Source: Desulfobacteraceae bacterium (GTDB taxonomy: Bacteria > Desulfobacterota > DSM-4660 > Desulfatiglandales > B25-G16). Taken from it: a stretch of DNA of 11,022 bases. Positions 1-7,312 of this stretch are shown piece after piece. The position numbers and the translations under genes are program-made. Under the pieces are notes generated by a model. It was not told where the DNA came from, did no database searches, and saw only the letters and a program-made list of their open reading frames with translations. Location: contig JAPVWE010000025.1 in NCBI GenBank assembly GCA_028572035.1, positions 1-11,022 on the forward strand. Reading direction: 5' to 3'. How positions within the stretch are numbered: the stretch's first letter is position 1; the number at the start of each line of letters is the position of its first letter.

Positions 1-164
1 GATTGCGGAGCCTGTTCCGAGCACAGCGAGGAATCTCAGTTTCCGTGATGTCAGGTATCATACTTCTTAGTTGTAAAGGAAAGGCTCCGGGTTTGCTTCG
101 GCTCCGCCTCGCAACCGCTTCGCTCCTCGCAATGACCGGTGTAAATACTTTTTACGAGACTATC
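1..164. repeat. Partial MITE-like dispersed inverted-repeat element, cut by the window edge
   Basis: The right end (about 118-164), with 'ctcctcgcaatgacc' followed by 'tactttttacgagactatc', recurs almost unchanged at 6579-6624, where the complete element has terminal inverted repeats. Here the matching left terminus lies outside the window. The interior contains GC-rich half-palindromes (for example around 1-40 and 87-125) of the 'cattgcgag/cttcgct' type. Such elements are non-coding and probably mobilised in trans; the open frames across it are artefacts of the repeat. Confidence 0.7.
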
Positions 165-193
165 AAGATTAAAGAATTTCAAAAAAGAAAAAA

Positions 194-242
194 CCAGAAA
201 GGAGTTTTCATCGCTTCTCTCACATAAGCCTTTCTGGCTTTT
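194..242 (+). terminator. Possible rho-independent terminator / stem-loop
   Basis: Two overlapping folds are visible. One is a 9-bp perfect stem CCAGAAAGG (194-202) with CCTTTCTGG (229-237), preceded by an A-run. The other is a smaller AAGCC-TTTCT-GGCTT hairpin (226-240) followed by a short T-run. Either could terminate transcription, but no gene is visible ending just upstream, so it may equally be part of the repeat-rich intergenic DNA. Confidence 0.25.
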
Positions 243-561
243 GTCAATTTGTCTCTCTTTCCGTAGCTTCTTGCTGGAATCTAATAAATCATTTAAGGCA
301 GTATAGCATTGATTGTCAACAAAAATTGACATTTACTGTCTCTGCCTGAAAGATAAATAAAGAAAGGGATATAATAAACTTAAGATGCTCAGAATTGTAA
401 TAGTTATAATACATGTGGTAATAGGAAAACAAAAGCTGAATCTTTCTTTCACGAAAACAACATCACCAGGAAGCCTGCCAAGGCAGGGAATTTACATAGT
501 TATTTGATTTTATAAAGATATCTCGATAGTATAGGAAATCCCATTTTTCGCTCCCTCCCAA

Positions 562-612
562 ACCCTGCCCCTTGTCGTAGATCCCGCCTTCGGGGAAGGG
601 GGAGGGCAGGGT
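562..612. repeat. GC-rich palindromic stem-loop (REP-like)
   Basis: ACCCTGCCC (562-570) pairs perfectly with GGGCAGGGT (604-612). Inside, CCCG (583-586) can pair with CGGG (591-594) around CCTT. The G-run continues to about 620. This C-run/G-run hairpin resembles the REP-like extragenic palindromes common in deltaproteobacterial genomes. There is no T-tract, so I do not call it a terminator. Confidence 0.5.
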
Positions 613-630
613 GGGGGTGGTAACTTGATA

Positions 631-659
631 TTGTCAGAAATTGATTGACTATTTATATG
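631..659 (+). promoter_or_regulatory. Weak candidate promoter for the metallophosphoesterase gene
   Basis: TTGTCA (631-636) resembles a -35 box (5 of 6 bases). After a 17-bp spacer comes TATATG (654-659), with 4 of 6 bases of a -10 box. A start near 665 would give a leader of about 45 bases. This is the best match upstream of the gene, but the -10 is poor. Confidence 0.25.
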
Positions 660-711
660 GAGTCGAACAGGTGCTCTGCCCAAAGTAAGGGGATACAGGA
701 ACAAGAAGATA

Positions 712-1569
712 ATGAAAATAAAACTTACAAGGCGTGTGTGGATCCGAACGATGATTTATTCCGGATTTGCCACAGTATGCGGTGTTGGATACATTTCAGC
801 AAAGAGGCTTGAAGTCGTCCGATTGGTCGTACCCTTAGCTGGAATACCCAAGAAGCTCGATGGGCTTAAGATCGGTGTTATGGCCGATTTCCATGCTGGC
901 CTATTTACCAGATTGGAGGATATAGTCTATTCCGTCAACCTCATCAGCAGGGAAAAACCTGACCTTATAGTTCTCCTGGGAGACTATGTGGAAGGTGGTG
1001 TTTACCGTCGGCCCAACCCAGAGAAGGTAGAAAAGGAGGCCTATGTCTTTGATGCCTTAAGGAACTTAAAGGCCCCCTTTGGAGTTTATGCCGTTCTTGG
1101 TAATCATGATCATTGGACAGACGCAGATCTGGTCAGGGAGAAATTATCAAACCTGGCCATCCCTCTACTTGATAATCAGAACACTGTCTTGGACAATGGT
1201 CTGGCTTTGGCAGGTGTTGATGATTTTTGGGAAGGGCCTTCTTTTCCCTATAAGGCATTAAGAGACGTTGGCCGGGAATCTGTGATTATCCTGCTTTCCC
1301 ATAACCCTGATGTCAATCTTCAGCTCAAAGGAGATGATAGGGTAAGGCTTGTTTTATCCGGGCATACCCATGGGGGCCAGATAAGGTTACCGTTAATAGA
1401 TTGGGCACCATGGATTCCCTGCTCCATGAAATATAGGGGCTCCTCTGGCCTCATTAGGGAAACAGGGAGGAGGTGGACTTTTATAACAAAGGGTGTTGGA
1501 ACCTTCTTAATTCCGGTAAGATTGAACTGTCCGCCAGATGTAGGGATACTGCGTTTGAGGAGGATATAA
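712..1569 (+). CDS. Tat-exported metallophosphoesterase (YkuE-like, calcineurin-type fold)
   Basis: This 285-residue protein carries the full set of binuclear metallophosphoesterase motifs: D59-x-H61 (ADFHAG), G90-D91 (LLGDYVEGG), G130-N131-H132-D133 (LGNHDHW), H197 (LLSHNPD) and G217-H218-T-H220 (SGHTHGGQ). These residues bind two divalent metals and catalyse phosphoester hydrolysis. The N-terminus has a twin-arginine motif, TRRVWIR (residues 6-12), followed by a hydrophobic stretch (about 14-29), which fits a Tat signal or signal anchor; Bacillus YkuE is a known Tat substrate of this family. The catalytic domain would then face the periplasm. Substrate cannot be told from sequence; YkuE/LpxH-like relatives act on phospholipid or nucleotide esters. 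The ATG is preceded only by a weak purine-rich ribosome site (AAGAAG, 703-708). The gene stands alone, convergent with the dnaE2 gene and probably unrelated to it. The family call is secure; the substrate is unknown. Confidence 0.9.
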   Translation: MKIKLTRRVWIRTMIYSGFATVCGVGYISAKRLEVVRLVVPLAGIPKKLDGLKIGVMADFHAGLFTRLEDIVYSVNLISREKPDLIVLLGDYVEGGVYRRPNPEKVEKEAYVFDALRNLKAPFGVYAVLGNHDHWTDADLVREKLSNLAIPLLDNQNTVLDNGLALAGVDDFWEGPSFPYKALRDVGRESVIILLSHNPDVNLQLKGDDRVRLVLSGHTHGGQIRLPLIDWAPWIPCSMKYRGSSGLIRETGRRWTFITKGVGTFLIPVRLNCPPDVGILRLRRI

Positions 1570-1803
1570 ATCTTTGGTAAGGTTCAAAAGCTGTGGCATC
1601 CTACATTACAAATATGGCGATAGCATCCTCCTCAAATTCCTGACAGATTGGACTTCCCATGGCGACGACAACCTCACTGGGCTACCAACTTTCGACAACT
1701 TTGGATACTGTTGCCGGAGATGCCGATCATCTGGCCTCAGCCCTCTTGTTGAAAGAGGAAGGAGGTGGGAAAGATTTGAATCGGGCTACTCAAAGAGAAG
1801 GGT

Positions 1804-4800
1804 TTATGATCCACGAGAGGTTATAACGAAATTTGCTTGGACTGAGGGGCCTTTGCGTTTGTATCTGTCCAGAAGCCCTATCCAGCTCACCGTCAGGGAT
1901 ATGGAGCCGAAATCCTGCTCTACCTTGCCTTTGAGGATATAAGGGCGCATCTCATTGAGCATGGGGCAAAACCTGTTGTATACCTTTGGAAAGAACACGG
2001 TTTCATAAAGGCCGGTGGTATCCTCAAAGGAGACGAACTTCATGGGCTCCCCATCCTTTGTATGCACCGTCTTCCCGGTTACCAGCCAACCGATGGTGGT
2101 CACCCTTTTGCCCACATGGGCGTGGAGGTCCCGTGCCCTGACAAAATCCAACCCTTTCAAGATACCCTCGTATCGGTCGAGGGGGTGGAGAGAGAGGAGA
2201 AAGCCCAGGGTTTCCAACTCATGTCTCAGCATGAGGGTTTTTGGGTAAGGAGCTTGCTTCAAGGAAGAAGAAAGAATAGGAGTGGAAAAGAGGGTAGGGG
2301 TCTTTCGAAGGGCCTGCCACATCAGAGAGGGCCTACTTAACCCATGGGCGATGCTGTCAAGGCAGCCCGCCTTAATCAGGATCCTCACATCCTGAAAGTG
2401 GAGATGGCGGCCAACTCTTAGCAGAAAATCCTTAAAATCAGTGAAGGGACCGTTTTTGGAACGCTCATGAATGATGAGCTCCCGACCCTCACGGGATAGG
2501 GCCTTTAACTGCATGAGACCGACCCGGATCTCTTTACTCCGGCCGGTATATTTGATCTCACTCTGGTTGATATCAGGAGGCAGGATCTTGAGCCCCATCC
2601 GCCTCGCTTCCGAGAGATATCCAAATGTGGAGTAATAGCCCCCGCCGTTGGAAATGACAGATGCCATGAACTCGGCCGGATAATGGGCCCGGAGATAGGC
2701 GGACTTGTAAGCCACTAAGGTATAGCTGGCCGAGTGCGGTTTACAGAAGCTGTAGCCGTCAAAGCCCATCATCATCTGCCAGACATCCTCTATCACTTTA
2801 AGGATGACACCCCGCTCACGAGCCCCCCGAACAAATCGGGCATAAAAATCACGAAGGCTCTTCTCCCTATGCTTCTTGCTGACCACCTTCCTCAGGGTAT
2901 CCGCCTCCGCAGGATCAAATCCGGCCAGGTGCATGGCTGCCTGGCTCAACTGCTCCTGAAAGACCATGATGCCCAGGGTCTCCTCCAGGACCGGCCGTAA
3001 AAGGGGGTGGGGTGTGTCCCAGGGCTGGCCGTGGAGCCTGGATACCCATGTGTGTATGCTCCGGTTTGAGGCTGGCCTGATGATGGAGGTGACCACCACA
3101 TTGAGACGGAAGTGGTCCAGCCGTGAGTAGCCCTCAAAGGTAAAGCCGGAGCTGACCTTTTTCAGCACCTGCCTTGTGGCTGGGCTCTCAAAATAGAAGA
3201 CACCAAAGGTGTTACCCTGGTAAAAGATTTCTACGGCTCTAAGGTCATTGATGGGGTTCCAACTTGCGTAATCGATCCGCCGGCCATAGTTTCTTTCTAC
3301 CAGATCGAGGGCATCCCGGATGACGGCAAGGCTCCGGTTGCCCAAGATATCTATCTTGACAAGCCCTGCCTGCTCCACCGAATCCTTTTCCCACTGGAGC
3401 ACCTGCACCCCGCTTGCGGAGATTTCCACCGGGCAGTAACGGCGAACCTCATCGGGCACGATCACCAGACCGCCGCAGTGGACGGAGAGGTGATTGAGGT
3501 GATCCTCAAGCTGGACCGCAGCACATAAAATATCATCCCAGGGCTTCTTGAACTCGATCCCTCTCATCTTGGGATGATCTGCCAGTTCCTTCCAGATTCC
3601 CTTCAACTGCCAGCCAAAACCGATTTTGCTGGTGACCCGGCTGATCTCTGCGTCTGTGAGGCCGAAGACCTTTGCCACCTCCCTGATAGCAGACCTGGCT
3701 CCATAGGTGTTATGATTGGCGACCATGGCGGTCCTTCGGTTTCCGTACTTGGCAAAGACGTAGTCAATAACCTGATCCCGTTCGTCCCATGCGAAGTCCA
3801 CATCAATGTCCGGAGGATCCATTCGTCCCGGGTTTAAAAAGCGCTCGAAGAAAAGCTGGTGTTTTATGGGATCCACATGGGTGATCCCTAAGGCGTAGGA
3901 GACGATGGATGCCGCGGCGCTTCCCCGGCCGCATGATCGGCGAGCCCTTCTGGTAATATCGGCCACCACCAGAAAATAATGGGCAAAGTTTTTCTCTCGG
4001 ATGATCTTCATCTCGTAGTCCACCCGCTCTTTGACCGCCTGGGTAAGTTTTCCATACCGCCGCGTGCAACCCTCTACGGTAGCCCGGTAGAGAGTCTCGT
4101 AGGCCTCTCTGTCCGTCATCTGCTCGAAGCGGGGGAATATGATGCGGTCAAAATCCCAGCTCATAAGACACCTTTCGCTCACCTCAAGGGTATTCAGGAT
4201 TGCCCTGGGGGCATGGGGAAACTGATCGATCATGGACTGGGGGGCATTCAAAAAATTGTGCTCCCGGCAAATGTCCTGGCATCTTAGGCGGGAAAGCTTG
4301 CTGTTCAGGGCTACGGCCCGAAGAATCCGGTGAAGCGGAAACTGATCCTCCCTGATCAGATAGACCCGGTTGGTGGCCAGAGGGGGGATGCCGCTCTTAC
4401 GGGAAAAGGCATAACAGCCAGCCATGTTGTAGCCCGGGGACATCTCCACAAAGAGGTCCTCTTTTGAATCTCTTTTAAGGGCCTTGAGCAGCGTGAAATC
4501 GTCAGAAAAGATGAGGAGTCCCTTACGTCTCTTCCTCAGGGATTTGATGAGGTCGAAATCCTGATGGCACTGGCGGTCTGAGATAATGCGGCAGAGGTTG
4601 GCATACCCCTCATGGTTTCGGACCAGCAACACAGCCCGGTGCTCATCGGCCGTAAGTTCGCTGCCCACAATGGGCTGGATACCCACCTCCCTGGCCGTCT
4701 GGATAAAATAGAGTAGTCCGTACAATCCGTTGGTATCGGTCAGGGCCAACCTATCCATGCCCTGCTCTTTGGCGGACCGGCAGAGTTCTTCAATGGTGCC

Positions 4801-4857
4801 GAGACCCCAGCCCCGGGAATAGTGTGAATGGACATTAAGATGGACAAAAGAGTTCAT
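1804..4857 (-). CDS. dnaE2: Error-prone DNA polymerase III alpha subunit DnaE2 (ImuC)
   Basis: This 1017-residue C-family polymerase is the catalytic subunit of the SOS mutasome and does translesion synthesis after DNA damage. Domain order: PHP (about 4-200), palm and fingers (about 280-720), helix-hairpin-helix (about 805-836) and an OB fold (about 913-992). The catalytic aspartates are present: PDIDVDF (349-355; D352 and D354) and KIDILG (D503). The nucleotide-site loop CGRGSAAAS (309-317) is also intact. The PHP metal site is degenerate: HLH reads HLN (6-8) and TDH reads TDT (40-42), as expected for DnaE2 rather than a proofreading DnaE. It is shorter than replicative DnaE (about 1160) and ends after the OB fold without a tau-binding tail. 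The start is fixed by FVHLNVHS at residue 4. It is last in the lexA-imuB-dnaE2 order, 338 bp after imuB, so it may need its own promoter. There is no clear Shine-Dalgarno. Confidence 0.95.
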   Translation of the reverse strand: MNSFVHLNVHSHYSRGWGLGTIEELCRSAKEQGMDRLALTDTNGLYGLLYFIQTAREVGIQPIVGSELTADEHRAVLLVRNHEGYANLCRIISDRQCHQDFDLIKSLRKRRKGLLIFSDDFTLLKALKRDSKEDLFVEMSPGYNMAGCYAFSRKSGIPPLATNRVYLIREDQFPLHRILRAVALNSKLSRLRCQDICREHNFLNAPQSMIDQFPHAPRAILNTLEVSERCLMSWDFDRIIFPRFEQMTDREAYETLYRATVEGCTRRYGKLTQAVKERVDYEMKIIREKNFAHYFLVVADITRRARRSCGRGSAAASIVSYALGITHVDPIKHQLFFERFLNPGRMDPPDIDVDFAWDERDQVIDYVFAKYGNRRTAMVANHNTYGARSAIREVAKVFGLTDAEISRVTSKIGFGWQLKGIWKELADHPKMRGIEFKKPWDDILCAAVQLEDHLNHLSVHCGGLVIVPDEVRRYCPVEISASGVQVLQWEKDSVEQAGLVKIDILGNRSLAVIRDALDLVERNYGRRIDYASWNPINDLRAVEIFYQGNTFGVFYFESPATRQVLKKVSSGFTFEGYSRLDHFRLNVVVTSIIRPASNRSIHTWVSRLHGQPWDTPHPLLRPVLEETLGIMVFQEQLSQAAMHLAGFDPAEADTLRKVVSKKHREKSLRDFYARFVRGARERGVILKVIEDVWQMMMGFDGYSFCKPHSASYTLVAYKSAYLRAHYPAEFMASVISNGGGYYSTFGYLSEARRMGLKILPPDINQSEIKYTGRSKEIRVGLMQLKALSREGRELIIHERSKNGPFTDFKDFLLRVGRHLHFQDVRILIKAGCLDSIAHGLSRPSLMWQALRKTPTLFSTPILSSSLKQAPYPKTLMLRHELETLGFLLSLHPLDRYEGILKGLDFVRARDLHAHVGKRVTTIGWLVTGKTVHTKDGEPMKFVSFEDTTGLYETVFFPKVYNRFCPMLNEMRPYILKGKVEQDFGSISLTVSWIGLLDRYKRKGPSVQANFVITSRGS

Positions 4858-4874
4858 AGCTTATAGCTCATAGC
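4855..4874 (-). repeat. 7-bp tandem repeat carrying the dnaE2 start codon
   Basis: On the coding strand the sequence reads (A)GCTATG-AGCTATA-AGCTATG, that is three copies of AGCTATR. The last copy supplies the dnaE2 ATG. The first copy contains an out-of-frame ATG that opens a five-codon ORF (Met-Ser-Tyr-Lys-Leu-stop), whose TGA overlaps the dnaE2 start as ATGA. There is no Shine-Dalgarno directly ahead of the dnaE2 ATG. Confidence 0.6.
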
Positions 4875-4900
4875 GTACAGGCTTACGGCATAAGATGAAC

Positions 4901-5143
4901 AAATGACAAATGTCAAAGCTCAAATGAATGACAAAGCCCAAATGCCAAAAAAAATGATACACGGATACCTCCCCATGGAGTAGGCAGCGCACATGATGCA
5001 CACCCATGAATGTCAAATCACAAAGACCAAGGTTTCCACCGAAGGGGAACCAGATGCCGAATCCAGAATCTCAAAGGAAGAATTTTTGGCATTGAGTCAT
5101 TGAGTTTTGATTTGTCATTTGGATTTTGTCATTTGACATTTTT
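4901..5143. repeat. MITE-like inverted-repeat element between imuB and dnaE2
   Basis: The left arm (about 4901-4950) is built from 'aaatgacaaatgtcaaa' type words. The right arm (about 5085-5143) reads the same family of words on the opposite strand ('tttgtcatttg', 'tttgacatt'). The arms are imperfect and flank about 135 bp with no ORF. 'tgacaaatgtcaaa' words of this sort recur as dispersed repeats in deltaproteobacterial and related genomes (recalled, not searched). The element fills most of the 338-bp gap between the two mutasome genes. Confidence 0.6.
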
Positions 5144-5195
5144 TCTCGGTTTGCACCATGGAGTGGAAGCACTCGTAATGGAGTAACAGATGTTA

Positions 5196-6359
5196 TCAAG
5201 CTGGCCTGCCGTACTTGATTGCTTCATCTCCATACCTCTCCCTGATGCGATTCAGGGCCTGGGTCATCTGGGTCTTTTTCTCCGTGATAGGAGACCGTGC
5301 AGGGAAAAGAGAGAGCTGTGAGAAGGGAGGTGAAAAATCCTGAAACCACACCTTCATGAACCTGACCCTCACCCGGCGTCGGCAGGCCCTTAAAAAGATC
5401 CTCTCCAGAGGTGCGTAGAGGTCGAAATCCCAGAGACTCACATGGGGCAGATTGATCTGGCGTATGATCTCTTCCTGGTCAGTATACCTGAAGATCAGCC
5501 CTGCCTTGCGGGGAAACAGTGTCCTGCTCAGAAGCTGATGGGAGCACCTCTCCACCAACCTGTAGAGGACTCCCAGCAGTTTCTCGTCATCGTTCTCGTC
5601 CCGGGGAAGGGTGACCTCTTCGGCTACCGTGGGCTCCATGCGGGGAGGATAAACCGGGGTAGGGTCTATGCCGAGGGCCCGCTGATGGATCACATAGGCC
5701 TGCCGGCCAAAAACAAGCTTCAGAATTCCCATATCGAGGGCAGCTACCTCCCGGACCAAGGAGATATTCAACTCTTCCAGAAGGATTCTTCTGCGAATAT
5801 GGCCTATACCGGGCAGGATACTTGCCTTCAGGGGGGCCATGAACAAGGACTCCTGACCGTGATCCACATCCAGTACCCCTTCGGATGATACAATCCTGGA
5901 GGCGATGCTGGAAACCATCTTGTTGCCGGCCACGCCCACCATCCCCGAGAGACGTAAATGCTCCTTGATTTCCCGTCTGAGACGGCTGGCTGTTTCTTTT
6001 GCCCTCCCCCAGAGACGCTCTGTCCCTGTCACATCCAGATAGATATGTCCTGGCCGGGAGGGTTCCCAGAGAGGTGTATATTGCTTTACCACCCTGGCCA
6101 AGACCTTGCAGGCCTTTCCCGTGAGATCCCGATTGGGGGGTAAGACAGTCAGATCAGGGCAGAATTTCATGGCCTTCCCAAGGGGCATGCTCTTAAAAAT
6201 GCCCTTCCTGCGGGCTTCGGGTGAGACAGAGAGGATAAGCGCCCGTTCTGAGTGAGGCGGGGCCACGGCTACAGGGCGATCCCTGAGCTCTGGCTGGGAG
6301 ATACGTGCCACAGCAATGGGAAAAGCGGGTATATGAAGGTGGATAATGTGGCGGTACAT
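5196..6359 (-). CDS. imuB: ImuB-like Y-family DNA polymerase homologue, catalytically inactive, clamp-binding
   Basis: The 387-residue protein aligns well with DinB (Pol IV) over the polymerase core: IIHLHIPAF (5-13) against the Pol IV IIHVDMDCF; then SMPLGKAMKFCPDLTVLP (57-74), and YLDVTGTERLWG (107-118). All three catalytic carboxylates are replaced: the first Asp is H9, and the Asp-Glu pair of the SLDEAYLD motif is G104-H105. This is the hallmark of ImuB, the non-catalytic scaffold that bridges DnaE2 and the sliding clamp. Q348-L-S-L-F352 is a near-ideal beta-clamp-binding pentapeptide. ILPGIGHIRRRIL (181-193) is the helix-hairpin-helix region, and the little-finger domain lies around 245-345. 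It is shorter than typical ImuB (about 480-520), having little tail beyond the clamp motif. It sits downstream of lexA, 302 bp away, and upstream of dnaE2. No strong Shine-Dalgarno precedes the ATG. The start is supported by the IIHxD-equivalent motif at residue 5. Confidence 0.9.
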   Translation of the reverse strand: MYRHIIHLHIPAFPIAVARISQPELRDRPVAVAPPHSERALILSVSPEARRKGIFKSMPLGKAMKFCPDLTVLPPNRDLTGKACKVLARVVKQYTPLWEPSRPGHIYLDVTGTERLWGRAKETASRLRREIKEHLRLSGMVGVAGNKMVSSIASRIVSSEGVLDVDHGQESLFMAPLKASILPGIGHIRRRILLEELNISLVREVAALDMGILKLVFGRQAYVIHQRALGIDPTPVYPPRMEPTVAEEVTLPRDENDDEKLLGVLYRLVERCSHQLLSRTLFPRKAGLIFRYTDQEEIIRQINLPHVSLWDFDLYAPLERIFLRACRRRVRVRFMKVWFQDFSPPFSQLSLFPARSPITEKKTQMTQALNRIRERYGDEAIKYGRPA

Positions 6360-6420
6360 GACTCAAATTCTGCAATATGAAGTAAGCAGTAGGCAATAAG
6401 CACCACCCAAACTTCTTAAT

Positions 6421-6668
6421 TTAAGTGCCTAAAGTTTATGGTATAAAATAAGTCATTAAAGATTTTTTCATTCTTAACTTTGATGGCTTCGTAAAAAGTC
6501 GCCGGTGCTGTCATTGCGAGCGTAGCGAAGCAATCTCATTGGCTGTAACTGCTTGAAATCAGGAGATTGCTTCGTCGCTTCACTCCTCGCAATGACCGAT
6601 GAAAAGACTTTTTACGAGACTATCAACTTTAGCTCACTTTAGGCATTTTAGGCACTTTAGTTCACTTA
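6421..6668. repeat. Short inverted repeats flanking the MITE between lexA and imuB
   Basis: TTAAGTGCCTAAAGTTTA (6421-6438) is found in inverted form in the 'cactttaggcattttaggcactttag' block on the right (about 6634-6660), where the TTTAGGCA word is repeated in tandem. Together they bracket the 6482-6624 element. The right block runs into the last codons of lexA (the stop is at 6664-6662). Confidence 0.5.
6482..6624. repeat. Complete MITE-like element with terminal inverted repeats, between lexA and imuB
   Basis: The terminal inverted repeats are GATGGCTTCGTAAAAAGTC (6482-6500) and the reverse complement of 6606-6624, matching at 16 of 19 positions. A second inner inverted repeat pairs 'tcattgcgag...gaagcaatctc' (6511-6537) with its counterpart at about 6562-6596. 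At about 143 bp it has no coding capacity. The right 47 bp are shared with 118-164, so at least two copies are in this window. It occupies the place where imuA is usually found in this cassette. Confidence 0.75.
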
Positions 6669-7267
6669 TAATGCCTTATAACCCCCACGACCCTTCCCTC
6701 GATTCGGAGATCTCCCTTTCTGACGATGATGGGTTCCATACCTGTATGGGAGGGGCGGAGTTCAACATAATTTTTGCGCCTGTAGTATTTCTTAACGGTC
6801 GCCTCATTGTTGATCAGGGCCACGACGGTCTCTCCGTTCTCGGCCGTCGGCTGCTTCCTGACCACGATGAAATCCTCGTCCAGGATCCCATCCTCTTTCA
6901 TGGAATCCCCTTTGACCTGGAGGACAAAGTGGTCCCCCTGTCCTATCATGGATGAGGGGACTTCAATCACATCCATGTCTTCCACCGCCTCGATAGGTTT
7001 TCCCGCGGCCACCCTTCCCATGAGGGGAAACTCGAACCGCCTGGTTTCCACAGGGCTGATCACCTCAATGGCCCGCTTCTGGTTCTTTTTGCGGGGAAGG
7101 CGGATATAGCCTTTCCGTTTCAGGGCCTTGAGATAGGTGGTGACCGTGTTGTAAGAGGTGAAGCCGAAGTGGGAACATATCTCTTCAAAACTGGGGGATC
7201 GGCCCCAGTCATCCATATAACGAGATATATATTCCAGAAATGCCTTCTGTTTTTCCGTCAGTTTCAT
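6662..7267 (-). CDS. lexA: LexA SOS repressor (S24 family self-cleaving)
   Basis: At 201 residues this is the normal LexA length. The N-terminal winged helix (1-70) starts with the typical LTEKQKAFLEYI and has its recognition helix at FTSYNTVTTYLKAL (36-49). The linker carries the self-cleavage site A88-G89 in GRVAAGKPI. The C-terminal protease has nucleophile S122 in GDSM and the general base K159 in EATVKKYY. RecA filaments stimulate cleavage and so induce the SOS response. It heads the imuB-dnaE2 cassette and so probably controls it; a second housekeeping LexA elsewhere in the genome is possible. A strong ribosome site (GGGGAGG) lies 5 bases before the ATG. Its promoter is overlapped by two putative operators (7286-7334), which points to autoregulation. 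The recognition helix differs from E. coli LexA (S-x-N-x-A-E-E), in line with the non-standard boxes. Confidence 0.97.
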   Translation of the reverse strand: MKLTEKQKAFLEYISRYMDDWGRSPSFEEICSHFGFTSYNTVTTYLKALKRKGYIRLPRKKNQKRAIEVISPVETRRFEFPLMGRVAAGKPIEAVEDMDVIEVPSSMIGQGDHFVLQVKGDSMKEDGILDEDFIVVRKQPTAENGETVVALINNEATVKKYYRRKNYVELRPSHTGMEPIIVRKGDLRIEGRVVGVIRHYK

Positions 7268-7285
7268 GTCTTCCTCCCCTTAATG

Positions 7286-7302
7286 ACAGTAAAACTTACA
7301 GT
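7286..7302 (-). promoter_or_regulatory. Putative LexA operator A (promoter-proximal to the lexA start codon)
   Basis: ACAGTAAAACTTACAGT on the + strand, with core GTAA-N3-TTAC. It matches the second site (read on the other strand) at 14 of 17 positions, and its centre is 32 bp away, about three helical turns. It covers the region just after the lexA transcription start and ends about 18 bases before the ATG. It is not the E. coli (CTGT-N8-ACAG) or the Gram-positive (GAAC-N4-GTTC) box. Assignment to LexA is inference from position. Confidence 0.55.
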
Positions 7303-7312
7303 TTTATAAATA

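Larger units (their letters stand above)
165..711. other. Intergenic region without a convincing gene
   Basis: About 550 bases between the left repeat element and the metallophosphoesterase. The left part is AT-rich. I see three stem-loops: CCAGAAAGG/CCTTTCTGG (194-202 with 229-237), the short palindrome CCTGCCAAGGCAGG (474-487) and the strong GC-rich one at 562-612. Frames that cross it consist of repeat or low-complexity sequence and match no family I recognise. Confidence 0.6.

Noticed and set aside
3..332. Overlapping frames on both strands at the left edge
   Set aside because: They lie in the dispersed inverted-repeat element and the stem-loop after it; no family and no ribosome site.
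1742..1758. CCTCTT-GTTGA-AAGAGG hairpin downstream of dnaE2 as a terminator
   Set aside because: Short stem and no T-tract in the leftward direction.
1574..1942. 122-residue + strand frame overlapping the end of dnaE2
   Set aside because: It overlaps 139 bases of a secure gene on the other strand, has no ribosome site and has an arginine- and cysteine-rich non-protein-like composition.
5196..6359. Functional DinB (DNA polymerase IV)
   Set aside because: The overall alignment is good, but all catalytic carboxylates are missing and the cassette context fits ImuB.
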